Part shown: positions 1 to 5,310 of the stretch, piece after piece | How positions within the stretch are numbered: the stretch's first letter is position 1 | Layout of the letters: the number at the start of each line of letters is the position of its first letter | DNA from: an uncultured Lachnospiraceae bacterium | Lineage (GTDB): Bacteria > Bacillota > Clostridia > Lachnospirales > Lachnospiraceae | DNA length: 11,432 nt | Reading direction: 5' to 3' | NCBI GenBank assembly: GCA_934370915.1 | Contig: CAKRNI010000071.1 | Span: forward strand, 1-11,432 | Program-made: the position numbers and the translations under genes | Notes under the pieces: model-generated | What the model was told of the DNA's origin: nothing | Seen by the model: the letters and a program-made list of their open reading frames with translations, nothing else | Databases searched by the model: none

Positions 1-1388
1 CCCAAAATCACCGAGTACACCGCCTCATTATTTTTCACCACAAATGCCAGCTCCTCCTTCGCCTGATTCAGCCGGTGGAACAGCTTTCGCACACTGCGGT
101 CCGCAGAGCGCAGGTATCCCGTCTCATCATAAAAATATCGATCATCCAGCAAAACGACAAGCCGCTCCACATCCTCGCTGCACCCGGCATTTTCCTCAAA
201 ATACCGATATTCCAGCGCGAGATACCCTTTCAAAAGCTTTTCCGCTTCCCCGTCATCATTCGCGTAGCCCACCGAAACATGAGGGTACACCCGCTTTCCT
301 TTTCCTCTCACCAGATGCATCAGGTTCTGGATAAATATCGATAATTCCGCATTCGTTCTGATCCGGTTCGTCATCCGGAACATCTGGACTCCCGGCATCG
401 CTTTCTGGAGTTGATCCTGGTTCTGGTCCAGCTCAGCCGTTGAGATCACGTTCTCACAGTCTCCGGAAAAGATCACCGGACACCCGGAACTGATCTTTGC
501 AAGCAGTTCCCCTGTCCCAAAGCTTAAAAGGTGCGCCTCATCCACAAGAATCGCGGCATACGCTTCCAGACTGCACTCCGGTCCGATCTCCGAATCTGCC
601 AGATACTCCACTCTACGAAGCCGCTCATGAAGAAGATTCCAGTCCTTTCTGCCCTCCCCGCAGTGGATCATGCAGACCTTCTGCCTCCGCGAAAGCTTCA
701 TGGCAATATCATAGAGCAGCAATGTTTTTCCTGTCCCCGGAAGACCTGTAAACCAGTACGCCCCGGACCGTTCCGTCCGGATTCTCTTTAAGATCTGGCG
801 CTCGATGTCCCGCTGCTGGGCTGTCAGGAAATATTCCTTATTCAAAAACTTCTCCGGCTCCGTAAGTGGTGAGATCAGATACAATTCCGCCCGGAACAGT
901 TCTTCCACGTCTCCCTCATAGTCTTTTCCGCCCTCTTTCAGCTCTCCGCATAACTGCATCCAGTCTGCATCCACAATCCTGTCATGGTTTGTCAGCCGGA
1001 CAAGCCGGTTCTGGCTGCTGATATATGTATACGACCGGATCGTTTTTCCCTGCACTGCCAGATAATAACGGTTCTGTATCAGCTGCTTGCGCAGTGCCTC
1101 ATCGGAGACTACACCGCTTTTCAGCTCCACATTCACGATCTGGTCCTCCCTGATCTGCAGAAGATCAAACTCTTTCCCCAATCTTGGGATCTGAAACGAG
1201 TAAAAGAACTGCAGCGCATACACCTTGTCCATATGCGCTTCCAGCTCCTTTACAAAGGCTTTCATGCTGTCAAGTTCCCACTCCCGAACCTTTAAAAAAT
1301 ACCTGCGTCCCGACATCTGCCGTTCCAGCTTCTGGACGCAGGAGATATTCTGATTTCTTGTAAGCGTATAAATCGATACTGATTTCAC
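1..1388 (-). CDS. Partial gene: PD-(D/E)XK-like domain fused to DUF2075 / Schlafen group 3-like helicase ATPase (C-terminus outside window)
   Basis: The reading frame is open for 462 codons from a GTG at 1388 to the window edge. An in-frame TGA lies five codons upstream and an AGGCGG ribosome binding site lies six bases before the GTG, so this start is well supported. Around residues 70-105, a FDLLQI strand with D75, then VNVELKSG with E88 and K90, looks like the D...ExK core of a PD-(D/E)XK nuclease. An ATPase domain follows: Walker A GLPGTGKT (215-222), Walker B ILVDEAH (280-286), a motif III-like IFSGDCEN (306-313) and an arginine-rich TNRIRTN (340-346). This order matches the DUF2075 / SLFN-g3 helicase-like family, in which nuclease fusions occur. 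DNA or RNA processing, or defence, is inference only. It is not a sporulation gene by sequence, and it sits where spoVAD would be expected. Confidence 0.8.
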   Translation of the reverse strand, partial: MKSVSIYTLTRNQNISCVQKLERQMSGRRYFLKVREWELDSMKAFVKELEAHMDKVYALQFFYSFQIPRLGKEFDLLQIREDQIVNVELKSGVVSDEALRKQLIQNRYYLAVQGKTIRSYTYISSQNRLVRLTNHDRIVDADWMQLCGELKEGGKDYEGDVEELFRAELYLISPLTEPEKFLNKEYFLTAQQRDIERQILKRIRTERSGAYWFTGLPGTGKTLLLYDIAMKLSRRQKVCMIHCGEGRKDWNLLHERLRRVEYLADSEIGPECSLEAYAAILVDEAHLLSFGTGELLAKISSGCPVIFSGDCENVISTAELDQNQDQLQKAMPGVQMFRMTNRIRTNAELSIFIQNLMHLVRGKGKRVYPHVSVGYANDDGEAEKLLKGYLALEYRYFEENAGCSEDVERLVVLLDDRYFYDETGYLRSADRSVRKLFHRLNQAKEELAFVVKNNEAVYSVIL

Positions 1389-1415
1389 TTTTTTACCGCC
1401 TGATCAATCGTTTTT

Positions 1416-1484
1416 TCCTCGTATTCCGGTCTTGTCCCTGCCTTTGCTTAACACTTTTGGCAAATTCAGCATAATACTCTTTTA
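1416..1484 (-). CDS. Possible 22-codon leader ORF, in frame with the downstream GTG gene
   Basis: On the minus strand an ATG near 1464-1466 opens a basic 22-residue frame (MLNLPKVLSKGRDKTG...) that stops at a TGA about 12 bases before the GTG of the helicase-like gene, in the same frame. The coordinates given bracket the region loosely. The only ribosome binding site candidate is a weak AAGAG. It may be a leader peptide, the remnant of an older start of the downstream gene, or chance. Nothing in it is recognisable. Confidence 0.15.
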
Positions 1485-1485
1485 C

Positions 1486-1516
1486 AAAAAAACCCCGGGC
1501 CTGTAGGACACCGGAG
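1486..1516 (-). terminator. Intrinsic terminator between spoVAC and the helicase-like gene
   Basis: On the minus strand CTCCGGTGTC, loop CTACA, then GGCCCGGGG can form a nine-pair stem with one bulged T and two G-U pairs, followed directly by seven T residues. It would stop read-through from spoVAC. It also lies between the candidate promoter at 1561-1589 and the GTG start at 1388, so it could act as an attenuator or end a short RNA of roughly 70 bases. Confidence 0.7.
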
Positions 1517-1535
1517 CAAAATCAGCAGTATTATA

Positions 1536-1587
1536 TGTAAGACTTTCACTTGATATACTTACAATATCCTATTCAAGATTGAAAGTC
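1536..1587. repeat. Two interleaved inverted repeats over a promoter
   Basis: The first dyad pairs GACTTTCACTTGA (1541-1553) with TCAAG-AT-TGAAAGTC (1573-1587): 13 matching bases per arm apart from a two-base insertion. The second pairs TGTAAG (1536-1541) with CTTACA (1558-1563), inside and overlapping the first. Together they cover the -35 element, the -10 element and the expected start point of the promoter at 1561-1589. That is the usual placement of operators for a repressor or activator. They could also form alternative DNA or RNA hairpins. Confidence 0.6.
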
Positions 1588-1589
1588 AA
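1561..1589 (-). promoter_or_regulatory. Sigma-A-like promoter, TTGACT-17-TATTGT
   Basis: The minus strand carries TTGACT (1584-1589), a 17-base spacer and TATTGT (1561-1566), predicting a start near 1553. The nearest downstream gene is the GTG-initiated helicase-like gene, about 165 bases away, with an intrinsic terminator in between. A perfect TATAAT at 1530-1535 without a recognisable -35 element is an alternative -10. Confidence 0.5.
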
Positions 1590-1625
1590 TAGTTTTTGAG
1601 AAGCAGCATAATCCTCCGGATCTCT

Positions 1626-2066
1626 CTAAAGCCTCCAGAAATATTTCACCATCCCCAACACCCAGCTTGCAAAGATCCCATAGAGGATCACAGGCCCCGC
1701 GATCGTAAAGATCTTGCAGCCGATCCCGAAGACATGGCCTTCCGCCTTGTATTCGATCGCCGGGGATACCACGGAATTTGCGAAACCTGTGATCGGCACC
1801 AGCGCCCCCGCACCGCCGAATTCCACGATCTTCCGGTACTGATGAAGCCCGGTCAGGATGACGCTTAAACCGATGAGGCTCAGCGTGGTCCAGGCCGCCG
1901 CACTCTCCTTTCCGACCCCAAAAGACATATAGACAGATGTAAATACCTGCCCCAGCATACAGATCAGCCCACCAACGAGAAAAGCCCGCCAGAGATTTCT
2001 CCCTGTATTGTGGACCGGTGTCACCTGTTTCACATATTTTCCGTATTCTTTCTTATCGATTTCCAT
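1626..2066 (-). CDS. spoVAC: Stage V sporulation protein AC
   Basis: Integral membrane component of the SpoVA system, which moves Ca2+-dipicolinic acid into the developing spore and out at germination; in Bacillus subtilis SpoVAC behaves as a mechanosensitive channel. The 146-residue product has the family pattern: a short charged N-terminus, hydrophobic segments near 27-48, 58-76 and 115-141, and the conserved stretch GAGALVPITGFANS (85-98) followed by a conserved IEYKAEG. I chose the ATG at 2066 because GGAGG lies five bases upstream and this gives the usual family N-terminus. A longer frame from a TTG at 2090 lacks a good ribosome binding site. It lies 24 bases after spoVAB in the same operon. 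spoVAD does not follow it, which is unusual. Confidence 0.93.
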   Translation of the reverse strand: MEIDKKEYGKYVKQVTPVHNTGRNLWRAFLVGGLICMLGQVFTSVYMSFGVGKESAAAWTTLSLIGLSVILTGLHQYRKIVEFGGAGALVPITGFANSVVSPAIEYKAEGHVFGIGCKIFTIAGPVILYGIFASWVLGMVKYFWRL

Positions 2067-2090
2067 CATTTCCTCCATGTATTTTTTCAA

Positions 2091-2513
2091 TCATCCGAAC
2101 CCTCGCAGAAAATAGACAGCCGCCCCAAATGCTTTTCCTGCTGCTACCGCCAGTATCACATACTGCAGCCCCACTGCCAGCCGGATCCGCCGGTTTAAAA
2201 CCGGCAGTGCCTTCAGCGTCTCCGCCAGTGCCATCACAAGACAGCCTACAAAGATCCCTATTGATATCCCGCACACCACGAGCACCATGTTTCCCGGAAA
2301 TGGGAACGCCACACCGTAGAGGTCTGCCAGATTCCCCCACGTCCCCCCGAGGATCAGGAGTGTCTCATAGAGCTTCACATGCTCCGCCGTGTGGGTCACG
2401 CCGATCAGCCGCGGAAATACACCAATAATGGCGAGAAAGGCAAAAATCCCGGCGGCGATCACCACCCCGGCTCCCAGTCCCGCGAAGGTCAGGAGCCACA
2501 GTTTAAGATACAT
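2091..2513 (-). CDS. spoVAB: Stage V sporulation protein AB
   Basis: A 140-residue polytopic membrane protein of the SpoVA dipicolinic acid transport system in the forespore inner membrane. Its length and four hydrophobic segments (about 6-30, 46-66, 76-97 and 113-134) fit SpoVAB, as do the N-terminal glycine/alanine-rich helix and the central GGTWGNLADLYG stretch. The start ATG overlaps the last codons of spoVAA (the two genes overlap by 11 bases), indicating translational coupling. The exact role of SpoVAB in the channel is not known from the family. Confidence 0.92.
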   Translation of the reverse strand: MYLKLWLLTFAGLGAGVVIAAGIFAFLAIIGVFPRLIGVTHTAEHVKLYETLLILGGTWGNLADLYGVAFPFPGNMVLVVCGISIGIFVGCLVMALAETLKALPVLNRRIRLAVGLQYVILAVAAGKAFGAAVYFLRGFG

Positions 2514-3135
2514 CGACCCCAGACTCCTTTCTCCCGCCGTTTTTGATGAGCGTTTTATTTAAGTTTTCCTCATAGAGACGCATCTCCACCTCGATGGGCG
2601 TCGGATCTACCGTGATCTTCCATGACGCAAAATGGTTAAAGAACAGCAGGATTCCCAGCGCGAGTCCCACGGAATAGGATGCCTCCAGAACCGTGGGACC
2701 ATCTGCCCGGGTACCGATGATCATCTCGTAGAGCTTTGCAAACACATCTGTCACATTTGCATCATTGTTGAACGTCATGATGGCAAACGCCGCACCGAAA
2801 AATGCCACAGCGGACACCATCGCGGTCTTCAGCCACTCCCATAGACGGCTTTTCTTTCTCCTCGCCCGGTATGTGACCACAAAGTCTGATTCCCCGAGGT
2901 TGTCCACATGAATATCCTTACCGGTCTCCTCGATCTTTTTCACGAGATCCATCACGTTTCCGACGAATGCCGCCTCTTTTCCTTTTCCAAAAAAAGATGT
3001 GACCTTTACGGCTTTCGCTCTGGCCTCCGCAGCCCTGTCACTGCTGTGGACATCGGCGATCATCCCGAGGGATACTTCCGGCTCATAAACTTCCTTTATC
3101 TGGGGAAGCTTTAAGTAGATCGTCGTGCTGCTCAT
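2503..3135 (-). CDS. spoVAA: Stage V sporulation protein AA
   Basis: Membrane protein of the SpoVA system. The product is 210 residues, close to the roughly 206 of Bacillus subtilis SpoVAA. Its order is typical: a soluble N-terminal domain of about 100 residues opening with SSTTIYLKLP, a membrane segment near 104-121 running into an AIMTFNNDANVTDVFAKLYE stretch, a second near 153-169 containing LALGILLFFNH, and a short tail with PTPIEVEM. I prefer the ATG at 3135 over the GTG at 3144. It has GGAG just upstream and forms an ATGA overlap with the stop of the preceding small membrane gene, giving tight translational coupling. Confidence 0.92.
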   Translation of the reverse strand: MSSTTIYLKLPQIKEVYEPEVSLGMIADVHSSDRAAEARAKAVKVTSFFGKGKEAAFVGNVMDLVKKIEETGKDIHVDNLGESDFVVTYRARRKKSRLWEWLKTAMVSAVAFFGAAFAIMTFNNDANVTDVFAKLYEMIIGTRADGPTVLEASYSVGLALGILLFFNHFASWKITVDPTPIEVEMRLYEENLNKTLIKNGGRKESGVDVS

Positions 3136-3356
3136 GCGCTCCACGGCTTTCTGTCCATGTCCTCAATGGTCTTTAAAATGCCCGTGACGGCGCCCTGGCG
3201 GACTTCCCGCTCCGTCCCCGGCGCCATCACGAACGTCCCGGACTGCTCCGCGTTCTTTGCCGGAACCGCCACGAGGAAATACCAGAACACAAACACCAGT
3301 GCCGCTAACGCCAACACCGCAAAAATGATCTCCACATAGTCTTTCAATGGTTTCAT
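3132..3356 (-). CDS. Small single-pass membrane protein, first gene of the spoVA operon; unrecognised
   Basis: A 74-residue product beginning MKPLKDYVE, with one strongly hydrophobic segment (about residues 9-31, including FAVLALAALVFVFWYFLV) and a polar tail of about 43 residues. I do not recognise a family. The ATG at 3356 is preferred because an AAGGTGG ribosome binding site lies six bases upstream; in-frame ATGs at 3362 and 3374 are less well placed. Its stop overlaps the spoVAA start as ATGA and it follows the sigma-G-type promoter, so it should be made in the forespore with SpoVAA-AC. A role in SpoVA assembly or in the forespore membrane is inference from position. It is not part of the standard spoVA gene set I know. 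Confidence 0.8.
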   Translation of the reverse strand: MKPLKDYVEIIFAVLALAALVFVFWYFLVAVPAKNAEQSGTFVMAPGTEREVRQGAVTGILKTIEDMDRKPWSA

Positions 3357-3460
3357 ATTCATCCACCTTCTCATCCTGTTTTACCGCATCAATTTCCGCC
3401 TCAATCAAGGGAATTTCCCACAGTTGTTTTCAAAAAGCTGCCTCTGCGTACTCACAGCTG

Positions 3461-3490
3461 AATTCCGGACATTATATCAGTCCCGGAATT
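3461..3490 (-). repeat. Inverted repeat (hairpin) in the spoVA operon leader
   Basis: AATTCCGGAC (3461-3470) pairs with GTCCCGGAATT (3480-3490), giving ten base pairs with a single bulge and a nine-base loop. It lies about 20-50 bases after the predicted sigma-G start. The loop reads TGATATAAT on the minus strand, which resembles an extended -10 element. No T-tract follows, so it is not an intrinsic terminator. It may stabilise the message or bind a regulator. Confidence 0.55.
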
Positions 3491-3516
3491 TGAAACATCA
3501 TATGGTGCTTTGCGAT

Positions 3517-3546
3517 TAGGATGTTCCGAATGGTCAAACATTATAC
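3517..3546 (-). promoter_or_regulatory. Sigma-G-type promoter of the spoVA operon
   Basis: On the minus strand GTATA (3542-3546), an 18-base spacer and CATCCTA (3517-3523) fit the known forespore sigma-G pattern of GHATR, 17-18 bases, CATNHTA at every defined position. It lies directly after sigF and ahead of the small membrane gene and spoVAA-AC. This agrees with spoVA being sigma-G dependent in Bacillus subtilis. The predicted leader before the first start codon is about 150 bases. Confidence 0.7.
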
Positions 3547-3579
3547 ATAAACCCGCACAGTATCATTTTTCAACCTTTT

Positions 3580-4299
3580 TCACGAAGTCAGTCTCTCCCT
3601 CATCTCCCTCAAAATTTTTTTCTCCAGCCGCGACACCTGTACCTGTGAAATTCCAAGCCGTCCGGCGATCATAGTCTGGGTCAGGTTTTCGAAATACCGC
3701 ATGCTTATGATCTGCTGCTCCTTTTCCCCGAGACCAGCCAAAAGCTCCTCCAATACGATCCGGTCCAGCACCTTCTCGTTCTCAGAATTTTTTTCAGCAA
3801 GCTTATCCGCCAGACACCCGCCGGACTCATCCCCGGCATCAAAGGGTTCATAGATGGATCCGACCCTCGCCCCCGCTTCCATGGAGGCCGCCACCTCCTC
3901 ACGGCTGGCTCCGACAGACCTCGCGATCTCCTCCACCGTCGGCTCCCGCCCGAGATCCGCCTCCAGTTTTTCTCTCGCCGCCCCGACTTTTCCGGCAAGC
4001 TCCTTTAGCGGGCGGCTCACCTTGATCATCCCGTCATCCCTGAGAAACCGTCTGATCTCCCCGGTGATCATCGGAACCGCATAAGTGGAAAACTGCACGC
4101 CAAACGCCGTGTCGAAATGGTCGATGGCTTTCATAAGTCCAATGCTTCCGATCTGGAATAAGTCCTCCGGCTCCGGTCCCCTGCCGATGAACCGTTTCAC
4201 GATACTCCAGACAAGTCCCGTATTTTCCAGTACGAGGAGGTCTCTCGCCTCTTTATCCCCTGCGTGTGAACGTCGTAAAAGTTCCGCAGTGTCCGCCAT
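3580..4299 (-). CDS. sigF: RNA polymerase sporulation sigma factor F
   Basis: The first compartment-specific sigma factor of the forespore; it directs core RNA polymerase to early forespore promoters and is held inactive by SpoIIAB until SpoIIAA frees it. The 239-residue product is full length. It contains sigma region 2 (about 24-91, with LVWSIVKRFIG, PEDLFQIGSIGLMKAIDHFD and the FSTYAVPMITGEIRRFLRD core and -10 recognition stretch), region 3 (about 96-150) and region 4 (about 184-234) with the helix-turn-helix LTQTMIAGRLGISQVQVSRL. The ATG at 4299 follows the spoIIAB stop by four bases, and an AGGTGA ribosome binding site overlaps that stop, so the two are coupled. Gene order and sequence together separate it from sigG. 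Confidence 0.96.
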   Translation of the reverse strand: MADTAELLRRSHAGDKEARDLLVLENTGLVWSIVKRFIGRGPEPEDLFQIGSIGLMKAIDHFDTAFGVQFSTYAVPMITGEIRRFLRDDGMIKVSRPLKELAGKVGAAREKLEADLGREPTVEEIARSVGASREEVAASMEAGARVGSIYEPFDAGDESGGCLADKLAEKNSENEKVLDRIVLEELLAGLGEKEQQIISMRYFENLTQTMIAGRLGISQVQVSRLEKKILREMRERLTS

Positions 4300-4303
4300 C
4301 CCG

Positions 4304-4843
4304 TCACCTGCCGATCTTCTTTTTCATGGTGACGGAGGTCCCTTTTCCGGGGGCGGAGACCACCTCCACCCGGTCCATAAACGCCTCCATGAAGGAGAAT
4401 CCCATACCGGATCTCCCGTCCTCCGGACATGTGGTAAACATGGGTTCCATCGCCTGCTCGACATCCCGGATTCCGACACCCTCATCGCGGACCGTCACAG
4501 AAAACAGCCGCTCTTTCTCCCAAACCGATGCCGAAAGCCGGATCTTTCCCGCATTTCCCTTATATCCGTGGATCACTGCGTTCGTCACCGCCTCTGAGAC
4601 GGCGGTTCTGATATCGTCAAGTTCCTCCAGCGTCGGATCCAGACGGCTTGCGAACACAGCCGCCACGACTCTCGCGAACTCCTCGTTCTCCGACCGGCTC
4701 TCCAGAATGAGTTCCATGGTCTCACACTCCGGCACCGCCCCGCTTTCCACCTCTTGATCTTTCTGCAGCTTCTGTACTCTCTGCGTTTCCTCTATCCCCC
4801 GCACTTTTGCTGCACCCTGCGTTTTCTGTACTGTCTCTTCCAT
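4304..4843 (-). CDS. spoIIAB: Anti-sigma F factor and serine kinase SpoIIAB, with a 42-residue N-terminal extension
   Basis: GHKL-fold kinase that binds and inhibits sigma-F and phosphorylates SpoIIAA on serine. Visible motifs are the N box (E84 and N88 in EAVTNAVIHGY), the G1 box DEGVGI (120-125), the TT lid (137-138) and the GRSGMGF ATP-binding stretch (143-149). NEEFARV (53-59) keeps the conserved Glu and Arg that match E16 and R20 of the Bacillus subtilis protein. The family domain begins at M43 (MELILESRSENE). Before it lies a 42-residue hydrophilic segment rich in Q, E and K containing VQKTQ and VQKLQ. The ATG at 4843 is three bases after the spoIIAA stop, with GGGAGG upstream. The ATG at 4717 also has a GGAG nine bases ahead, so a standard-length protein of 137 residues is possible as well or instead. 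Confidence 0.94.
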   Translation of the reverse strand: MEETVQKTQGAAKVRGIEETQRVQKLQKDQEVESGAVPECETMELILESRSENEEFARVVAAVFASRLDPTLEELDDIRTAVSEAVTNAVIHGYKGNAGKIRLSASVWEKERLFSVTVRDEGVGIRDVEQAMEPMFTTCPEDGRSGMGFSFMEAFMDRVEVVSAPGKGTSVTMKKKIGR

Positions 4844-4848
4844 CCCTG

Positions 4849-5190
4849 CTATACCTCCCTGCTGTAAATTGCTTCTTCCTTTGACTCATACCGGCACATC
4901 AGCCCAAGGATCCCGGCGACCTTCAGGACCCGCATCACCTGCGGGCAGGCGCCGTAAAAACCGGTATGGCCGGTCTTCAACTGCTTATAGCGGTTTAAAA
5001 GGACTCCGATCCCGGAGCTGTCCATAAATCTGGTCCTCGTAAAGTCAAAAATGATTCTGGAAACATAATTTTCCGCCATCAGAAGGTCCGTCTCATACCT
5101 CAGATTCCGGCAATTGTGATGGTCGAATTCCTTCGGCAGATGAATGATGAGCGTCGGCCCCTTCGCCTCATATACAAATGAATCTTCCAT
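4849..5190 (-). CDS. spoIIAA: Anti-sigma F factor antagonist SpoIIAA
   Basis: A 113-residue STAS-domain protein that, when unphosphorylated, displaces sigma-F from SpoIIAB; SpoIIAB inactivates it by phosphorylating one serine. The phosphorylation site is plain: RFMDSSGIGVLLNRY, with the serine at residue 58, the same position as in Bacillus subtilis. The start at 5190 is chosen because GGGAGG lies eight bases upstream and the product then has the family length. Extension to 5259 would run into the upstream terminator and lacks a ribosome binding site. First gene of the spoIIAA-spoIIAB-sigF operon. Confidence 0.96.
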   Translation of the reverse strand: MEDSFVYEAKGPTLIIHLPKEFDHHNCRNLRYETDLLMAENYVSRIIFDFTRTRFMDSSGIGVLLNRYKQLKTGHTGFYGACPQVMRVLKVAGILGLMCRYESKEEAIYSREV

Positions 5191-5221
5191 AAAATTTTCC
5201 TCCCACTTCAAAATTTTAAAG

Positions 5222-5252
5222 CATAAACCCGTCCCATCCTGTGATTTCCTGC
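5222..5252 (-). promoter_or_regulatory. Possible sigma-H promoter of the spoIIA operon (good -35, weak -10)
   Basis: On the minus strand GCAGGAAAT (5244-5252) matches the sigma-H -35 pattern RNAGGAWWW fully. The sequence 11-13 bases downstream (CGGGTTTATG) matches the expected RNNGAATWW only partly. The position, between the upstream terminator and the spoIIAA start, is where the operon promoter must be. No Spo0A box of the TGNCGAA type was found. Confidence 0.35.
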
Positions 5253-5257
5253 TACAC

Positions 5258-5298
5258 AAAAAAGAGACCTCACAGTGTTTTCTTCTGTAAAGTCTCTT
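5258..5298 (-). terminator. Strong intrinsic terminator after the TPR gene
   Basis: On the minus strand AGAGACTTTACAG (5285-5297) pairs with CTGTGAGGTCTCT (5263-5275): 13 base pairs including two G-U pairs, a nine-base loop, and a run of T residues immediately after. It lies 13 bases past the TPR gene stop. It ends the folC-small gene-TPR transcript and insulates the spoIIA operon from it. Confidence 0.9.
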
Positions 5299-5310
5299 CT
5301 AAAATACTTC

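Noticed and set aside
2018..2428. Plus-strand ORF of 136 codons opposite spoVAB and spoVAC
   Set aside because: Proline/serine-rich shadow frame over confidently identified spoVA genes.
4085..4757. Long plus-strand ORFs of 170 and 163 codons (4085-4597 and 4266-4757) opposite sigF and spoIIAB
   Set aside because: They lie antisense to two well-identified genes, have serine/proline/arginine-rich composition typical of shadow frames in GC-rich codons, and lack ribosome binding sites.
5191..5259. Longer SpoIIAA start at 5259
   Set aside because: It would begin inside the terminator T-tract, has no ribosome binding site, and adds 23 residues not expected in the family; the ATG at 5190 has GGGAGG upstream.
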